The notes under the pieces: model-generated | Told to the model about the DNA's origin: nothing | Databases searched by the model: none | What the model saw: only the letters and a program-made list of their open reading frames with translations | Made by a program: the position numbers and the translations under genes | Shown: piece by piece, positions 44,641 through 55,668 of the stretch | Numbering within the stretch: position 1 is the first letter of the stretch | Layout of the letters: every line of letters starts with the position of its first letter | NCBI GenBank assembly: GCA_032158295.1 | Contig: CM063258.1 | Span: 3,058,001 to 3,122,000, forward strand | Reading direction: 5' to 3' | DNA from: Pycnopodia helianthoides | Lineage: Eukaryota; Echinodermata; Asteroidea; Forcipulatida; Asteriidae | DNA: 64,000 nucleotides

Positions 44641-45279
44641 AGGGGCCTGTTCACGCTAATTAAATTAGTACGACCCATCGGGCATCGACTGACATGACTG
44701 ATTGATGTACTAATTTAGTAATTACCTTCCTTTGTTTCATGTTTGTTGAGTAATTATAATATAATATAACGACGTAGCATCAATGTACATCATGACATGT
44801 TCACCAGTGTTCACTTTAGCAGGAAGTTCAGATGACTGGAATAATTTCATTTCAATTTCATTTCATTTAAAATTTCATTATTGCTAGGCAAACAAAAATG
44901 GAAAACAAGAAAAACGGAAACACTACCCAATGTTTACTTTACCGTGCTTAAAATCTTCTCAGCGCAGACCTCAACTCACAGGGAAAATGCAACCGACATT
45001 GTACCTGTCCTCTGTGTTGTGTTTACTATATCAATCATGTTTATGGAGAGCGCGCGAAGACGAACAGTATGTATACAGCAGGAGAGGTAGACTTGGTTCC
45101 AAGTCTGCGATGATGGCACTTAGTCTACCCGATAGCCAATACATTATTGCCTGAAATAGCGCCGTCTTGTCTCAGACTTGAAATCAAGACTACAGGAGAG
45201 CATACGTGAAGTTTTGTTTGTTCAAGTAAGTACAGCGCCCTCTAGAGGGTTATCGTTCTTGAGAGAGCTGTATCATCAG

Positions 45280-45440
45280 CACAAAAAGTAACTAAGCACA
45301 AACCAATTTTGCTTAGTAGAAAAAGATTACCAGCTAAAATGCCATTTTACGTGTACCGTGTGTGACTGATTACCTGCTAAATGTTTGCTTAGCAGAAATG
45401 TATTAGTAATATTTTCTGCTTGACAGATCAAGAGCAGCAG
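45280..45440. mobile_element. Hairpin MITE, family F, worn copy
   Basis: AAGTAACTAAGCAC, GATTACCAGCTAAAATGCC and TTTGCTTAGCAGAAATG; both outer ends diverged. Confidence 0.6.
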
Positions 45441-45875
45441 AGCTGTCTGTAATGTTCCAAGTATGTGCCTTTGGTCGTGAGTTCGTCGACTCGTCGTAGT
45501 GTATCCGTTCGTATTTACCTACTCTGGGCCGGCTATTTTACATAGATAGTCTAGCAATCTCTACCTCCAAGGTCTAGCGATGACAGAGTAGCCAATTACC
45601 CCCAAAATTAACCTTCGATCACCACAGACCTTTGGGAATCTTGCTCATCAGCCGCGGTTTGTATGGCGAATATTCCAAGCGGTATTTCGACAAAAAAAGA
45701 CTGGCCGTGAGTGAATTATTTTGATTATACATCATTTCAATGTTAATTATGTTAAATAAGTCGATTGAATGATTGAATCTGTCCGGTTTAAAATGGGGAG
45801 ATATTATAAACCAGCCAGACATATGATGAAGCTAAACCACGAATACACATTCATGCACGTTCTATAGGGGTAGAG

Positions 45876-46995
45876 GTGAGGGGTAGGGTAGACGGGGTAG
45901 AGGGGTAGGTAGGGTTAGGATTAGGGTCATACGAATGTCAGACAACTCGTCCGTCGGACAACTCGTCCGTTCGGACAACTCGACGGTTCAGACAACTCGA
46001 CCGTTTGGACAACTCGACGGTTCAGACAACTCGGCTTTGAGACAACTCGACGGATGGCCAAGACAAGTCGACGGTTGCGCGGCTGACCTCCGTTTCTGAC
46101 ATGTTTACACAAATTTCCTGTATAAATCCTGCGATTCTATAATTTTTGCGCGAACCTCAAGTATTCCGTTCTCTTTGGCTGGATGCACAGCCGGGAGAGT
46201 GACGCTCGGGTGTTTAGAGCTCTTTTCGTAGCCCTCTGTTCTCTAGAGGCGTGCATCGCACGCAGCGGACGGATCTCCGCCGTGTATACGGTCTCCCCTC
46301 CCGCGCGCCGAGGCCGCTCTTCACCCCTCCCGCCCTGTGCTGCGCCCCCGTCACGAGGATGTTGCATCGGGAATCTTGCCCTATTTATACAATTACTTTG
46401 TTAGTTATAAGCGGGGGGGGGGGGGGGGGGGAGAAGTGTACCCTTCCAATTTGTACAGAATCAGAAACAGGTTAAAAAAACCATTAAAACATTAAAACAT
46501 TAAAACATTACACAGCTCTACTAGAAGAATTACTTATAAAAAAATACTTTATTACCACCAACAACAACAACTCATAATGAAAATGGTAATGGTAAAAAAT
46601 AAACAAGTATCAATTATCCGTTCGCCCGGATATTAAACCCACCAACCATCATACCCCACCCCGGGGGACGCCCGTGCACCCCCCCCCCCTCCCCTCACCA
46701 GTAAGATATTAAGATAAGATAAGATAAAAACTTTATTATCCCACACTGAGCCCCTGTCACGGCCATCCGTCGACTACCCACCATACCCCGCTCTTCACCC
46801 AACCCGCCCCGTGCTGAGCCCCCGTCACAGCCATCCGTCGACTTGTCTTGACCCCAAGTCAGTTGTCTGACGGTTGAATAAATCATCCGTCTAGTTGTCT
46901 GAACCGTCGAGTTGTCTGAACCGTCGAGTTGTCCGAACGGACGAGTTGTCCGACGGACGAGTTGTCTGGTCTCCGTCCTAACCCTACCTCGTAGG
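45876..46995. mobile_element. Palindromic element with arms of 16-17-bp units and telomere-like edges
   Basis: The left arm (45945-46075) repeats GACAACTCGTCCGTCG and GACAACTCGACGGTTCA types. The right arm (46845-46970) holds the same unit types in inverse order. GTAGGGTTAGGATTAGGG lies outside the left arm and CCTAACCCTACC plus GGGTTAGGATTAGG outside the right. The 750-bp core has a direct repeat around GCTCTTCACCC (46315, 46788) and a run of about 20 G at 46412. No coding capacity. Confidence 0.75.
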
Positions 46996-47889
46996 TAGGG
47001 TTAGGATTAGGGGTACTAGGGAGGGTTAGGGGTAGGGTTAAAAAAATATAAAATAAAAAATTGGGTTACCAGCTGAGAAACGGGGAACAGTGGCAGCTAC
47101 CATAGAACGTCCATGCATGGTTGTGGTTCACTCGTCTGTTTGGTTATATGCCTCGTAAATGGCCAGGCATGGACCTAGGCTAGGTTGTGAGTTTCTCGTC
47201 AACCCATATCCGAAACCTAATGAGGAGAGTTTTGTACTTTTCTCATTTCCATTTATTGTTGTTGTTGAACTCACTCTTGTCAAAGACAAAATGCACGCCT
47301 GTTTTAAATTGTTTATTTTCCCCACACAGGTTTTTGTAGGGCTTCAAAATTACGCTACCCACAGAGACGTTTATTGGTGTATTTATTCTCAGATTTTGTG
47401 CTATTTTAGTATACTGATGCAACATATGACAAAACAAATGATTTGTATCATTTTAGTCCACTTGCTAAGCAAGTTTCAACATTCAAAAACATTGAAATGT
47501 ACAGTGTTAAATATTATTTTATCGCGAACATCACGATTGAGGTAGAAGAGTCTGGACGCCGGGCTCATACACTGATATGGCTCATACTCTTCGCATGCGA
47601 GGTATAAATAAAGAATACTCAAGGTGAAAAAGTATAGACAAATTCTTAGGCAAAAATAAATTAAGGAACTTTGGTTTTTTTTTCCCCTCAAATTTTCCTT
47701 TTTTCCCCTTTTTCCCCTCCTTTTTCTCCTTTGTTTTTTTATAAAATAATAAATAGTAAAAAAAGGAAGCGGCAGCCAAAAAGGAGGCGGGCGGGGACGA
47801 GAAACATGTTTCTTATTTTACTTGGCCTAAATTATTATAGCAAACTTGTTGGGAAAATGGAAACAAACATGACAGGTTAACTGGAAAAA

Positions 47890-48660
47890 ATTCCACTGCC
47901 ACTTTCTAAGGGGGTTTAGTTAATGTTTTAATGGATATTGGACTGTATTTCCCTTTTTATAATATTCCTCTGGAGGAAATGGTTGCTCAGTAAAATGCGA
48001 CATTTTGACCTTTAACAAGGAAAATTCAAGCGAACATTTCATTGCGCGGACAGAACTCTCACACACTCGTGTCCACACATTCTATTTTTTGCATCCCTGT
48101 GGAGACATCGTTTGTTCTTTCCTTTGTCCCTGTAGTTAAGAACCTCCCATAGACTTTGTACACAAAATTCCTTGTGGAGCAACCCAGTCTTTAGAATTTC
48201 CCTATGGAGACTCAATTTGTTGTCCCTTTTCTGTTTTGTTCTCGGTCTCCATAAGGTAGTGAAAATGAAATCAAAGGAACTAAAAAGGAGTGTAGCGAGC
48301 GGCGTTGTCATTGTCAAGACCACCGTAGTTACGAAAATAGCTTATTTTTCATGATTTTGACACTTTGTTGTAGTACTTCAAAGTGCCTGTTCCTCTCTGT
48401 ATTTATAGATGGATTGCAATACGCGTCATTGACCGCCATCTTTGATGAATTGTGCACGCGTGAAGAGCTATCATTGGCTGAGAGTCGTGCGTAGCGCGTA
48501 GACGCGTGCACTTTTCCATTGTTTTACATCAAAGATGGCGGTCAATGACGCGTATTGCAATCCGTCTATTCTGTCAACCCTTCTGGACAGGTACATGTAG
48601 GTAAAGATAAAATTTGACTGAAGTCAAGGGAGGTAAAGTTGCTGCCGGTCGACTCATATG
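47890..48660. repeat. Left arm of a 4-kb inverted repeat
   Basis: CACTGCCACTTTCTAAGGG to AAAATTTGACTGAAGTCAAGG is the inverse of 49930-50000 plus 51868-52135. It holds an extra segment at about 48070-48250 and the family H palindrome at 48406. Confidence 0.8.
48406..48569. mobile_element. Palindromic element, family H, best copy
   Basis: Arms TAGATGGATTGCAATACGCG and CGCGTATTGCAATCCGTCTA, each with a CCGCCATCTTTGATG-type word. Loop around GCTGAGAGTCGTGCG. Confidence 0.85.
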
Positions 48661-48683
48661 GGCAAGACAACTTGTTGTAGCCA

Positions 48684-48878
48684 GGGCTCAATTTCATAGA
48701 GCTGCTTAAGCAGAAAATATTGCTTAACAATTGCCTGCTCAGCAGAAATGAGCAGGATACCAGTTACAAATTGTACATGTGATATGGTAGTTTGGCTGGT
48801 AACCTTATTCTGGTAAGCATAATTTTGTTGTGCTTAGCTACTTTTTGTGCTTAAGCAGCTCTATGAAATAGGGCCCAG
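48684..48878. mobile_element. Hairpin MITE, family F, well kept
   Basis: CAGGGCTCAATTTCATAGAG to CTCTATGAAATAGGGCCCAG with both GCTTAAGCAG words. A good reference copy of the family, about 195 bp. Confidence 0.85.
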
Positions 48879-48985
48879 GTTAACTCGTACCCGAGTCATT
48901 CGTATTTTTTTTCGCTGCTCGAGGAATGGAACAATATTCCCACACACATTTAGTCAGCTTGTACAATTACAATTTAAAAAACTAC

Positions 48986-49385
48986 TTAAAGGGAACGTAT
49001 ACCTTTGGTTTTTTGAACCGTTTGATTGTTTTAATCCTATATAAATGTAAATATATACATTAAAACTAGCCTGTATAAATATCATTTCAAAAGGTGGTAG
49101 CATTTTTGAGATATCGCCGAAAATCCGGAGCGGTTATGTCCACGCAGGAAGAATAATTCGCAATTGAAATACACAATCTGAGAAATGTTTCTGACAGAAA
49201 CGCTTCTCAGATTCAATTTTTTGTTCTGATAAAAACTTATATAATCTTTCCATAACCACATTACTCTGAGGTGAAATAATTCTCAAAACGCTTTATACTG
49301 TCGAAAGCTGCTGTACTTCTAACCAAGTAAGTTTTGATTGCCATTCATTTTATGAGTGATTACTAAACGTATACCTTCCCTTTAA
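48986..49385 (+). mobile_element. TTAA-flanked MITE, family D, complete
   Basis: TTAA at 48986 and 49382; left end AGGGAACGTATACC, right end inverse ACGTATACCTTCCCT. Confidence 0.85.
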
Positions 49386-49537
49386 ACATACCTTTTCCAA
49401 AATTTAATTAATCGTTTGATTTTTCTCTGATTCACTTATTGTTAGGACTGTGATCTTGTCTACAAAGTAGAGCGTGTTGAAATGCTTGGTATTAATTATG
49501 GAGTCAGGCTGCGTCCCGTAGCCTTGGATCTCTATGG

Positions 49538-49539
<2 letters not shown>

Positions 49540-49571
<32 letters not shown>
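49540..49571. repeat. ATT microsatellite
   Basis: About ten ATT units. Confidence 0.9.
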
Positions 49572-49572
<1 letters not shown>

Positions 49573-49649
49573 GGCCCTATTAATTGATAATTCATACCTG
49601 AGTCAACTCAAGGCTAAAATTCAGTATTCAGCAGCCAATTTTATCTCCC

Positions 49650-49879
49650 TTAACCCTCCTACTGTCAGTGACTCTTGGCAACATTTTCCAGTGAGTTGAC
49701 CAACCATTTGAAACCATTCGACTGCCAAGGTTGTGTACGGTGGCGCAACTGTGCACAGAACTAACTGTGTACTGTGTACATGCATTCCCTCATGGTATCA
49801 TATTGCAGGCTGGCATAGTTTATCTATCATTCAAAACCACAGTGAATGGTATTGAATGGTCAGACAGCAAGAGGGTTAA
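49650..49879 (+). mobile_element. TTAA-flanked element, family L, between 70-bp direct repeats
   Basis: TTAA at 49650 and 49876 with ends CCCTCCTACTGTC and GACAGCAAGAGGG. Outside it, 49579-49649 and 49880-49950 are direct copies of one 70-bp sequence (CCTGAGTCAACTCAAGGC). Confidence 0.8.
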
Positions 49880-50000
49880 TTAGTAATTCGTACCTGAGTC
49901 AACTCAAGGCTAAAATTCAGTATTCAGCAGCCAATTTTATCTCCCTTAATTTCAGTCAAATTTTATCCTTACTAGTTCAGAAGGGTTGACAGAACGTATA

Positions 50001-51867
50001 GGGTAAACTGGGGTAAAAACGCCCGTTTTTTAAGTTTTAGTTAAATATCTCAGAACTTCTTGGAGACACAGAGAAATTAATGTGTGGTTTTATCCATTAC
50101 ATATCTCCTCTATTGTGTGCAAATATAAAATTATAGTCACTATGTTGATAAAGTGAAATTTTCCACCCTTTTTGGATGGAAGTTTGGCGGGCGTTTTTAC
50201 CCGGGTCTCGGGGTAAAAACGCCCGCCCGCCCAGTGGTCGCTATATGACAGGTTTCTTTTGTAATGGATCATATTTATTCAATTATTCAATATGAGGGTA
50301 CTACATTAACTGTAAACAACTTTTCAAACACATTGGTTCATTATAACTACAAACTCAATCATGTTTTAAACCAATAACTTTATGTGGTATGTTGAAACAT
50401 TAGCATTCATAATTCACGCACAATAAACTTGAACACTTATTTTATGTACCAACTTAGAAAGGTCTAAGGTTAACTCCAGCAAGGCTTCATTGGTCTGAGG
50501 AAATCATCCCAGAAGCTCCTGGTGCTGATTTCACAAAGCACTAAGATTCATCTTAAGATGAGTTGTCAGTAATACCACAGTGATTTTTAGTGTGACATCA
50601 CACCTAGCTTAGCAAGTAAGATTTGCATTTAAGCTCGCGAATGTACATTGACAGTAAGAGAGAGATTTTGTCGCATGACCGCAGTGGGATGACTATTGAC
50701 TACACAACACACATAAACAGGAATAGGCCTACTGGTGTAACAGAAACAGTCAATTGGAAAGAGATGAGAGCACACAGGACACCAAGAGATGAACAACGAA
50801 GAGGGTGACAAGGGGAGGGGGGGGGTAGAGGGAAGGAGCTGGTATGACCACAAGAGGTTGGAAACACAAAACACAATACCAAAGGTGGGAAGGGGGTTAG
50901 TTAGTTAATGAGGCAGACTAAAAATGTGTATATCTTTTGGGATAAGGAGAAGGCAAAGACAAAAGGTTATTAGCCGTTTCTTTTTGGATGTTCAGACCAA
51001 TGGGGTTGAATGATCTGGATGCACTTTATCCACAGTTTCTCCCTACTCAGGCGAACAGCTTCTCTGTTGTTACCTAGTGCCTTAATGCCCTGTGAAATCA
51101 TGGCAGAAATAGTCATATTCATGAAGTTATAATATTTAGGCCCAATTATTCAACATAATCTTTTAATGCCGTTTGCAGTGGTACTTAGCATGAAGGAAAG
51201 TTATTTGTGAAAAAAATCAAATACGTCACAATAAACTTTGCAAATTTTAATTGAACCTTAACCTAATTGATCAAACCTGAATAAAAAAATATAAGAAATA
51301 CACAGTTTTATATATAATAGGCTTCTAATAGTGAATATAAATTTAAAATATGGCTGTTAGTTACTAATATTGAGGTTTTTTTTAAAAGATTAATGAGGCT
51401 TTAATGGAGTTCGATGTTAAGGATGCTACTGGGCGTTTTTACCCCAAGGTACTTGATTTATCCTGGGGTAAAAACGCCCACTTACAAAACAATGTTAAGC
51501 AAATATTAAAATTGATTTTAATATTTTGATCATTTATTATTGTGTAGTTAACCCATCTTAACAAGTATCAACTAAAGAATATTAAAAAAATAAAACAATG
51601 TGCTGTTTTTATTTTATTTTAAGTGAAATACGTTAAACCTTCAACAGTCATTTTTCAAAACTTTTTTTTCCGAATTTTTTTTAACAGCACCTATGCACCC
51701 TTAAAATATGTTAATGAGTTTAATTATTCTTTTCATGTTTTTTGCCATGCATAGTACCTATTAGAAATATATTTCATTTAGTAATTCTATGTGTCTTTTT
51801 TTACTAGCAATGGAAACAAGTCAAGTGGGCGTTTTTACCCCATGGGCGTTTTTACCCCAGTTTACCC
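50001..51867. mobile_element. 1.87-kb TA-flanked terminal-inverted-repeat element, non-coding
   Basis: Exact 24-bp inverted ends (50001-50024 and 51844-51867, starting GGGTAAACTGGGG) are flanked by TA on both sides, as for Tc1/mariner-type insertion. The word GGGGTAAAAACGCCC or its inverse occurs seven times: both ends, a second copy at 51827, and two inverted pairs at 50189/50210 and 51431/51465. No frame above about 80 codons and no transposase motif. A piece related to 35752-35893 lies inside at 50522-50630. Confidence 0.85.
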
Positions 51868-52135
51868 TACAGAGAGGAAAGGGCACTTTGAACTAATTGC
51901 AAGTGTCAAAATCATGAAAAATAATAAGTTTTTGGGTCTACGATGGTCTTGACAACGCTGCTCGTTACACTACTTTTTTAGTTCCTTCGGGCACGAGTGT
52001 GTGAGAGTTCCGTCTGCGCGATAAAAATGTCAGAATTTAGCATTTTAGCTCCAATTCCTCCAGAGGAATATTACAAAAAGGGGAAATAAAGTCCAACATC
52101 CATTAAAAAATCCCTTAGAAAGTGGCAGTCGGAAA
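51868..52135. repeat. Right arm (outer part) of the 4-kb inverted repeat
   Basis: Inverse of 47890-48400: CAAAATCATGAAAAATAATAA, GAGTGTGTGAGAGTTCCGTC and TTAGAAAGTGGCAGT, the first here being split in two in the left arm. Interrupted from its inner part by the 1.87-kb element. Confidence 0.75.
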
Positions 52136-52405
52136 TGGAAATTTGTCCAAACTCAATACTGTGCATCTGTTAATTGAATGTATGTATAATTGATTTGATT
52201 GCAAAAAATAATTGCTGGCAGTGGAGACTAAGACTGGTGCGGCGTAGACAATCTTGTGGCATGACTACCGCAATTTATGAATGAAAGATGACACATCATT
52301 ATGTAAAGCTCTGGTTTATTTATAGTTGCAGAAACTGGTTCGCATTCTGTTTATTTTGACTTAAATTTAATAAGATAAGAATTTTTTTTTTTTTTTAGAC
52401 TGCAT

Positions 52406-52563
52406 TTAAAGGAACATTACAGAATTGTTAAGAACAAAACTTGTAAAATATACTTTTTGATCACAAATTTGCATTAAACTTACAGGGTCTAATGATGATG
52501 ATAGTAGAAAACATCCCCTGAAATATTTCTGTCTGAAATGCCATATTTGATGAGAAATATTCG
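52406..52563 (-). mobile_element. TTAA MITE, family C, truncated
   Basis: TTAA 52406 then AGGAACATTACAGAATTG; breaks off at GATGAGAAATATTCG. Confidence 0.7.
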
Positions 52564-52779
52564 TTTTCAAAAGGGCACGGCAATTTCCCCAATATGAAGG
52601 GCACCCAATTAGGAAAATGTGAATTTGTATTGAAGGTTTTTGAGGGCACCCACAGCAATTGCTGTGGTGCCGTGGTGAAATTTGAGGCCTGAAAGATGAA
52701 CAAGTTGAACCCCTTGGAAAAAGATTTGAAGATCCTTGCTGGTTAAATTAAAAATACAAGTTGACTTGAGTACATGATA

Positions 52780-53190
52780 ACCTAGGTCTGAGTTGACTTG
52801 GGTCTGAGTTGACTTGGGTCTGAGTTGACTTGGGTCTGAGTTGACTCGGGTCTGAGTTGACGTCGACTTGGGTCTGAGTTGACTTGGGTCTGAGTTGACT
52901 TGGGTCTGAGTTGACTCGGGTCTGAGTTGACTTCGGTCTGAGTCGACTTGGGTCTGAGTTGACTTGGGTCTGAGTTGACTTGGGTCTGAGTTGACTTGGG
53001 TCTGAGTTGACTTGGGTCTGAGTTGACTCGGGTCTGAGTTGACTTCGGTCTGAGTCGACTTGGGTCTGAGTTGATTTGGGTCTGAGTTGACTTGGGTCTG
53101 AGCTGACTTGGGTCTGAGCTGACTTGGGTCTGAGTTGACTTGGGTCTGAATTGACTTCGGCCTGAGTCGACTTGGGTTTGAGTTGACTCA
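52780..53190 (+). repeat. 16-bp tandem array (TTGACTTGGGTCTGAG)
   Basis: About 25 units with GTTGACTCGG, GTCGACTTGG and AGCTGACTTGG variants in a higher-order pattern. The 141-codon minus-strand frame comes from three units making 48 bp. Confidence 0.9.
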
Positions 53191-53617
53191 GATACGAGAA
53201 GACCCAAATTAGGAAATTTTGAATTAGGGCACGGCTAACAAATTCTTACATAAAAAGATAGTATCTATTTTGCCAGCACTGAACATGCGCAGTGACTGCT
53301 TTGGGACATGAATTTCAGACTTGATTTCCACAAAAAAAAAATCCTCAGGAGTCACAAAATATCAGAAGAAGAAAAAATGGTATATACTATCCGTTTAAAT
53401 ACAGGAGTAAATTGTGAATAATAAAGAAGAATATTCTTATAAATTATTTTCATAGTTGGAAGCTATTCCACTCAAGTTACCCAGCCGTAGTCAAAAATCC
53501 CTGCAATTTAAAACGTTTACAATGTTGGCTACTCTAGTACACGTCAAAGAGGGTGCTATACCATCTGCAGGCTTAATAGCGTTTAATAGCGGTGACAGTA
53601 TATCCACTATCAAACTA

Positions 53618-54313
53618 AGGGGCCATTCGGAATAGTCAATATTTTTTTTTAAAAATCAATCTTTTTTTTCCAAATTGTTCGTGGGTGGGTCAAAAAAAAT
53701 AACTGAAAATTTGAAATTCAGATTGTATTTAAAATGATAGAAGTTTAAAAAAATTACAAACGAAAAAGGAGAAGAAAGAAAAAAAAACAACAGCTGGCCT
53801 AGATCGTTGTTTGTTTTAAGCCAGGAAAAGCCATTGAAAACTACTGAATGTTGGAGACCTTTGTTCCTTTAGTGTATAGGATAATTTAAAGGAACATTAC
53901 AGAATTGGTAAGAACAAAACTTGTAAAATAAACTTTTGATCACAGATTTACATAAAACTTACACGGTCTTATGAGGATGATAGTAAAAATCATCCCTTGA
54001 AATATTTCTGTCTGAAATGCCATATTTGATGAGAAATGAATAAACTAATTTTCCGATTGGAGTTTATCGCTCAGTGAGCGTTTAATTCATTTGTTGAATC
54101 TATATGATTTCATGCAAAACCGGTTTTTCACTATTTTCTTGTGACCCAGATGGCCGATCGATCTCAAACTTCTACAGGTTTGTCAGTTTATGTATATGGT
54201 GGATTACATAAAGTGCTTACACTGCCAGCAACTGTTTTTGTTAGCAAAAACCAATTCTGTAATGTTCCTTTAAGTATAATTTTTGTAACATTGACTATTC
54301 TGAATGGCCCCCT
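53618..54313. mobile_element. Inverted-repeat element (GGGGCCATTCGGAATAG) with nested family C MITE
   Basis: Ends GGGGCCATTCGGAATAGTC and GACTATTCTGAATGGCCCC are inverse with one mismatch. A complete family C MITE fills 53886-54273. Related end words occur at 19455 in intron 2 of the MEGF9-like gene. Confidence 0.75.
53886..54273 (-). mobile_element. TTAA-flanked MITE, family C, reverse, nested
   Basis: TTAA at 53886 and 54270, exact family ends; inside the element at 53618-54313. Confidence 0.85.
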
Positions 54314-54555
54314 AAAAAAAAACTTATTTATATGTAGCCAACAGCAGTTTAACCGCACACTGACTACTGACACTAATCAAATTACTTTATGCCCGCGGCC
54401 TATTCAAAAATTAAATTGCAGAATATTTAAAGAAAAAAATGAACTAGTTAAAAAAAAATTATTAATTTGGATTGTACATGTATGCACAATTAGTGTCTGA
54501 CAGTGACAGATACCGAACGCACACGTGTAGACCCACTGCAATGAAATACGTGTGC

Positions 54556-54930
54556 TTAAAGGGAAGGTATACGATTGGTAATCACTCTAAAAATTTGTGG
54601 CAATAAAAACTTACTTGGTTAGAAGTACAGCAACTTTTCCCCCAAATAGTATAAAGCATTTTGAGAAATATTTCAATTCAAAATAATGTGGATATGGAAA
54701 AATATGTCAGTTTTTATCCCCCAAAATTTGAATCTGAGAAACGTTTCTGTCAGAAACGTTTCTCAGATTGTGTATTCCTATTAGGGATTATTCCTCATGC
54801 CTGGACATACCCGCTCCAGATTTTTGGCGATATCTCAAAAACGCTACCACCTTTTGAAATTTTCACAGGTCATTTGTATAGGATTAAAACAATCGGACGG
54901 TTCAAAAAACCAAAGGTATACTTTGCCTGT
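54556..54930 (+). mobile_element. TTAA MITE, family D, right end worn
   Basis: TTAA 54556 then AGGGAAGGTATACGATTGG; right end about CCAAAGGTATACTTTGCCT. Confidence 0.75.
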
Positions 54931-55002
54931 AAAGGTGCAGTTTCTATCATGCATATATGTAAATGGTTAGTTTATCATCGGGTTCACGATGAGAGTCATG
55001 AC

Positions 55003-55178
55003 CAGGGCCCAATTTTAGCTAAGCACAACAAAATTATGGTTACCAGATTAAGGTTACCAGCCAAAATACCATTTCACATGTACTATTTGTTGCTGGTATC
55101 CTGCTTGTTTTTGCCGAGCAGAAATTGTAATTAAGCAGTTTTTCCTGCTTTTGAAGCAGCTCTTTGAAATTGGGCCCA
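55003..55178. mobile_element. Hairpin MITE, family F
   Basis: GGGCCCAATTTTAGCTAAGC to CTCTTTGAAATTGGGCCC. A piece of the tRNA-Leu SINE head, minus strand, follows at 55180-55245. Confidence 0.75.
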
Positions 55179-55465
55179 CACTCTGCTGATCAGAAACACC
55201 AGAGCTTGGGAATGGTACATTTGACTGTTCGGCCACAACACGCCATGATTATGCATACTAAGTAAGTTGAGCGAGAGGTTGCCTTCAGCCGACGCTTTCT
55301 CGGGAAACTCTGATGGTCGTCTTCCACGCATCCCGGTCCAGCATCAGCGTCCTAAGCTCAGTTGTTTCTTGTTGACAATAAGAAATAAGGTAAACTATCA
55401 CTGCAAGACATTGGCTTGCATAGTTTGTGATTTTTTCAACTTACTTGAACCTTCCATTTTTACAG

Positions 55466-55668
55466 GTTGAACTCCAAAAAGTAAAGGAATGACGCGAAAT
55501 CCACAAGATGGACGAACGTCTAGACGGCAAACCTGCTCTTCTGTCATGTCACATCGGCCCGATGTACACCCGTTTTATGGCCCGAACGTTAGGAGAGATT
55601 TCCAACTGTGAACTTTGATCGAAAAAAAAGCTGGATTTTTCTTTATTCAAGGGAGAAAGCTGAGGAGA
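55466..55668 (+). other. Nuclear receptor 5' UTR exon part with two overlapping uORFs
   Basis: A TTTTTACAG acceptor at 55465 marks a probable start of the exon. uORF 1 runs from ATG 55489 to TGA 55611 (40 codons) in frame with the receptor; uORF 2 runs from ATG 55508 to TGA 55618 (36 codons) in another frame. Both end before the receptor ATG at 55669. Confidence 0.65.

Larger units (their letters stand above)
43983..55465. other. Intergenic region, palindromes and repeats
   Basis: No host exon is supported apart from a probable 5' UTR exon of the LAP1-like gene, whose position could not be fixed. The elements present are listed separately. A leader-like frame at 44985-45085 has no partner exon. 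Confidence 0.5.

Noticed and set aside
44985..45085. Leader-like frame MQPTLYLSSVLCLLYQ followed by a GTAGAC donor
   Set aside because: Looks like a signal peptide exon, but no downstream exon in a matching phase could be found up to the next gene.
46412..46431. Run of about 20 G as a regulatory quadruplex
   Set aside because: A homopolymer this long is often a sequencing or assembly artefact and no gene start is near.
52782..53207. 141-codon minus-strand frame with a 16-residue repeat
   Set aside because: Product of the 16-bp array; three units make 48 bp and keep the frame open. No start context or flanking exon.
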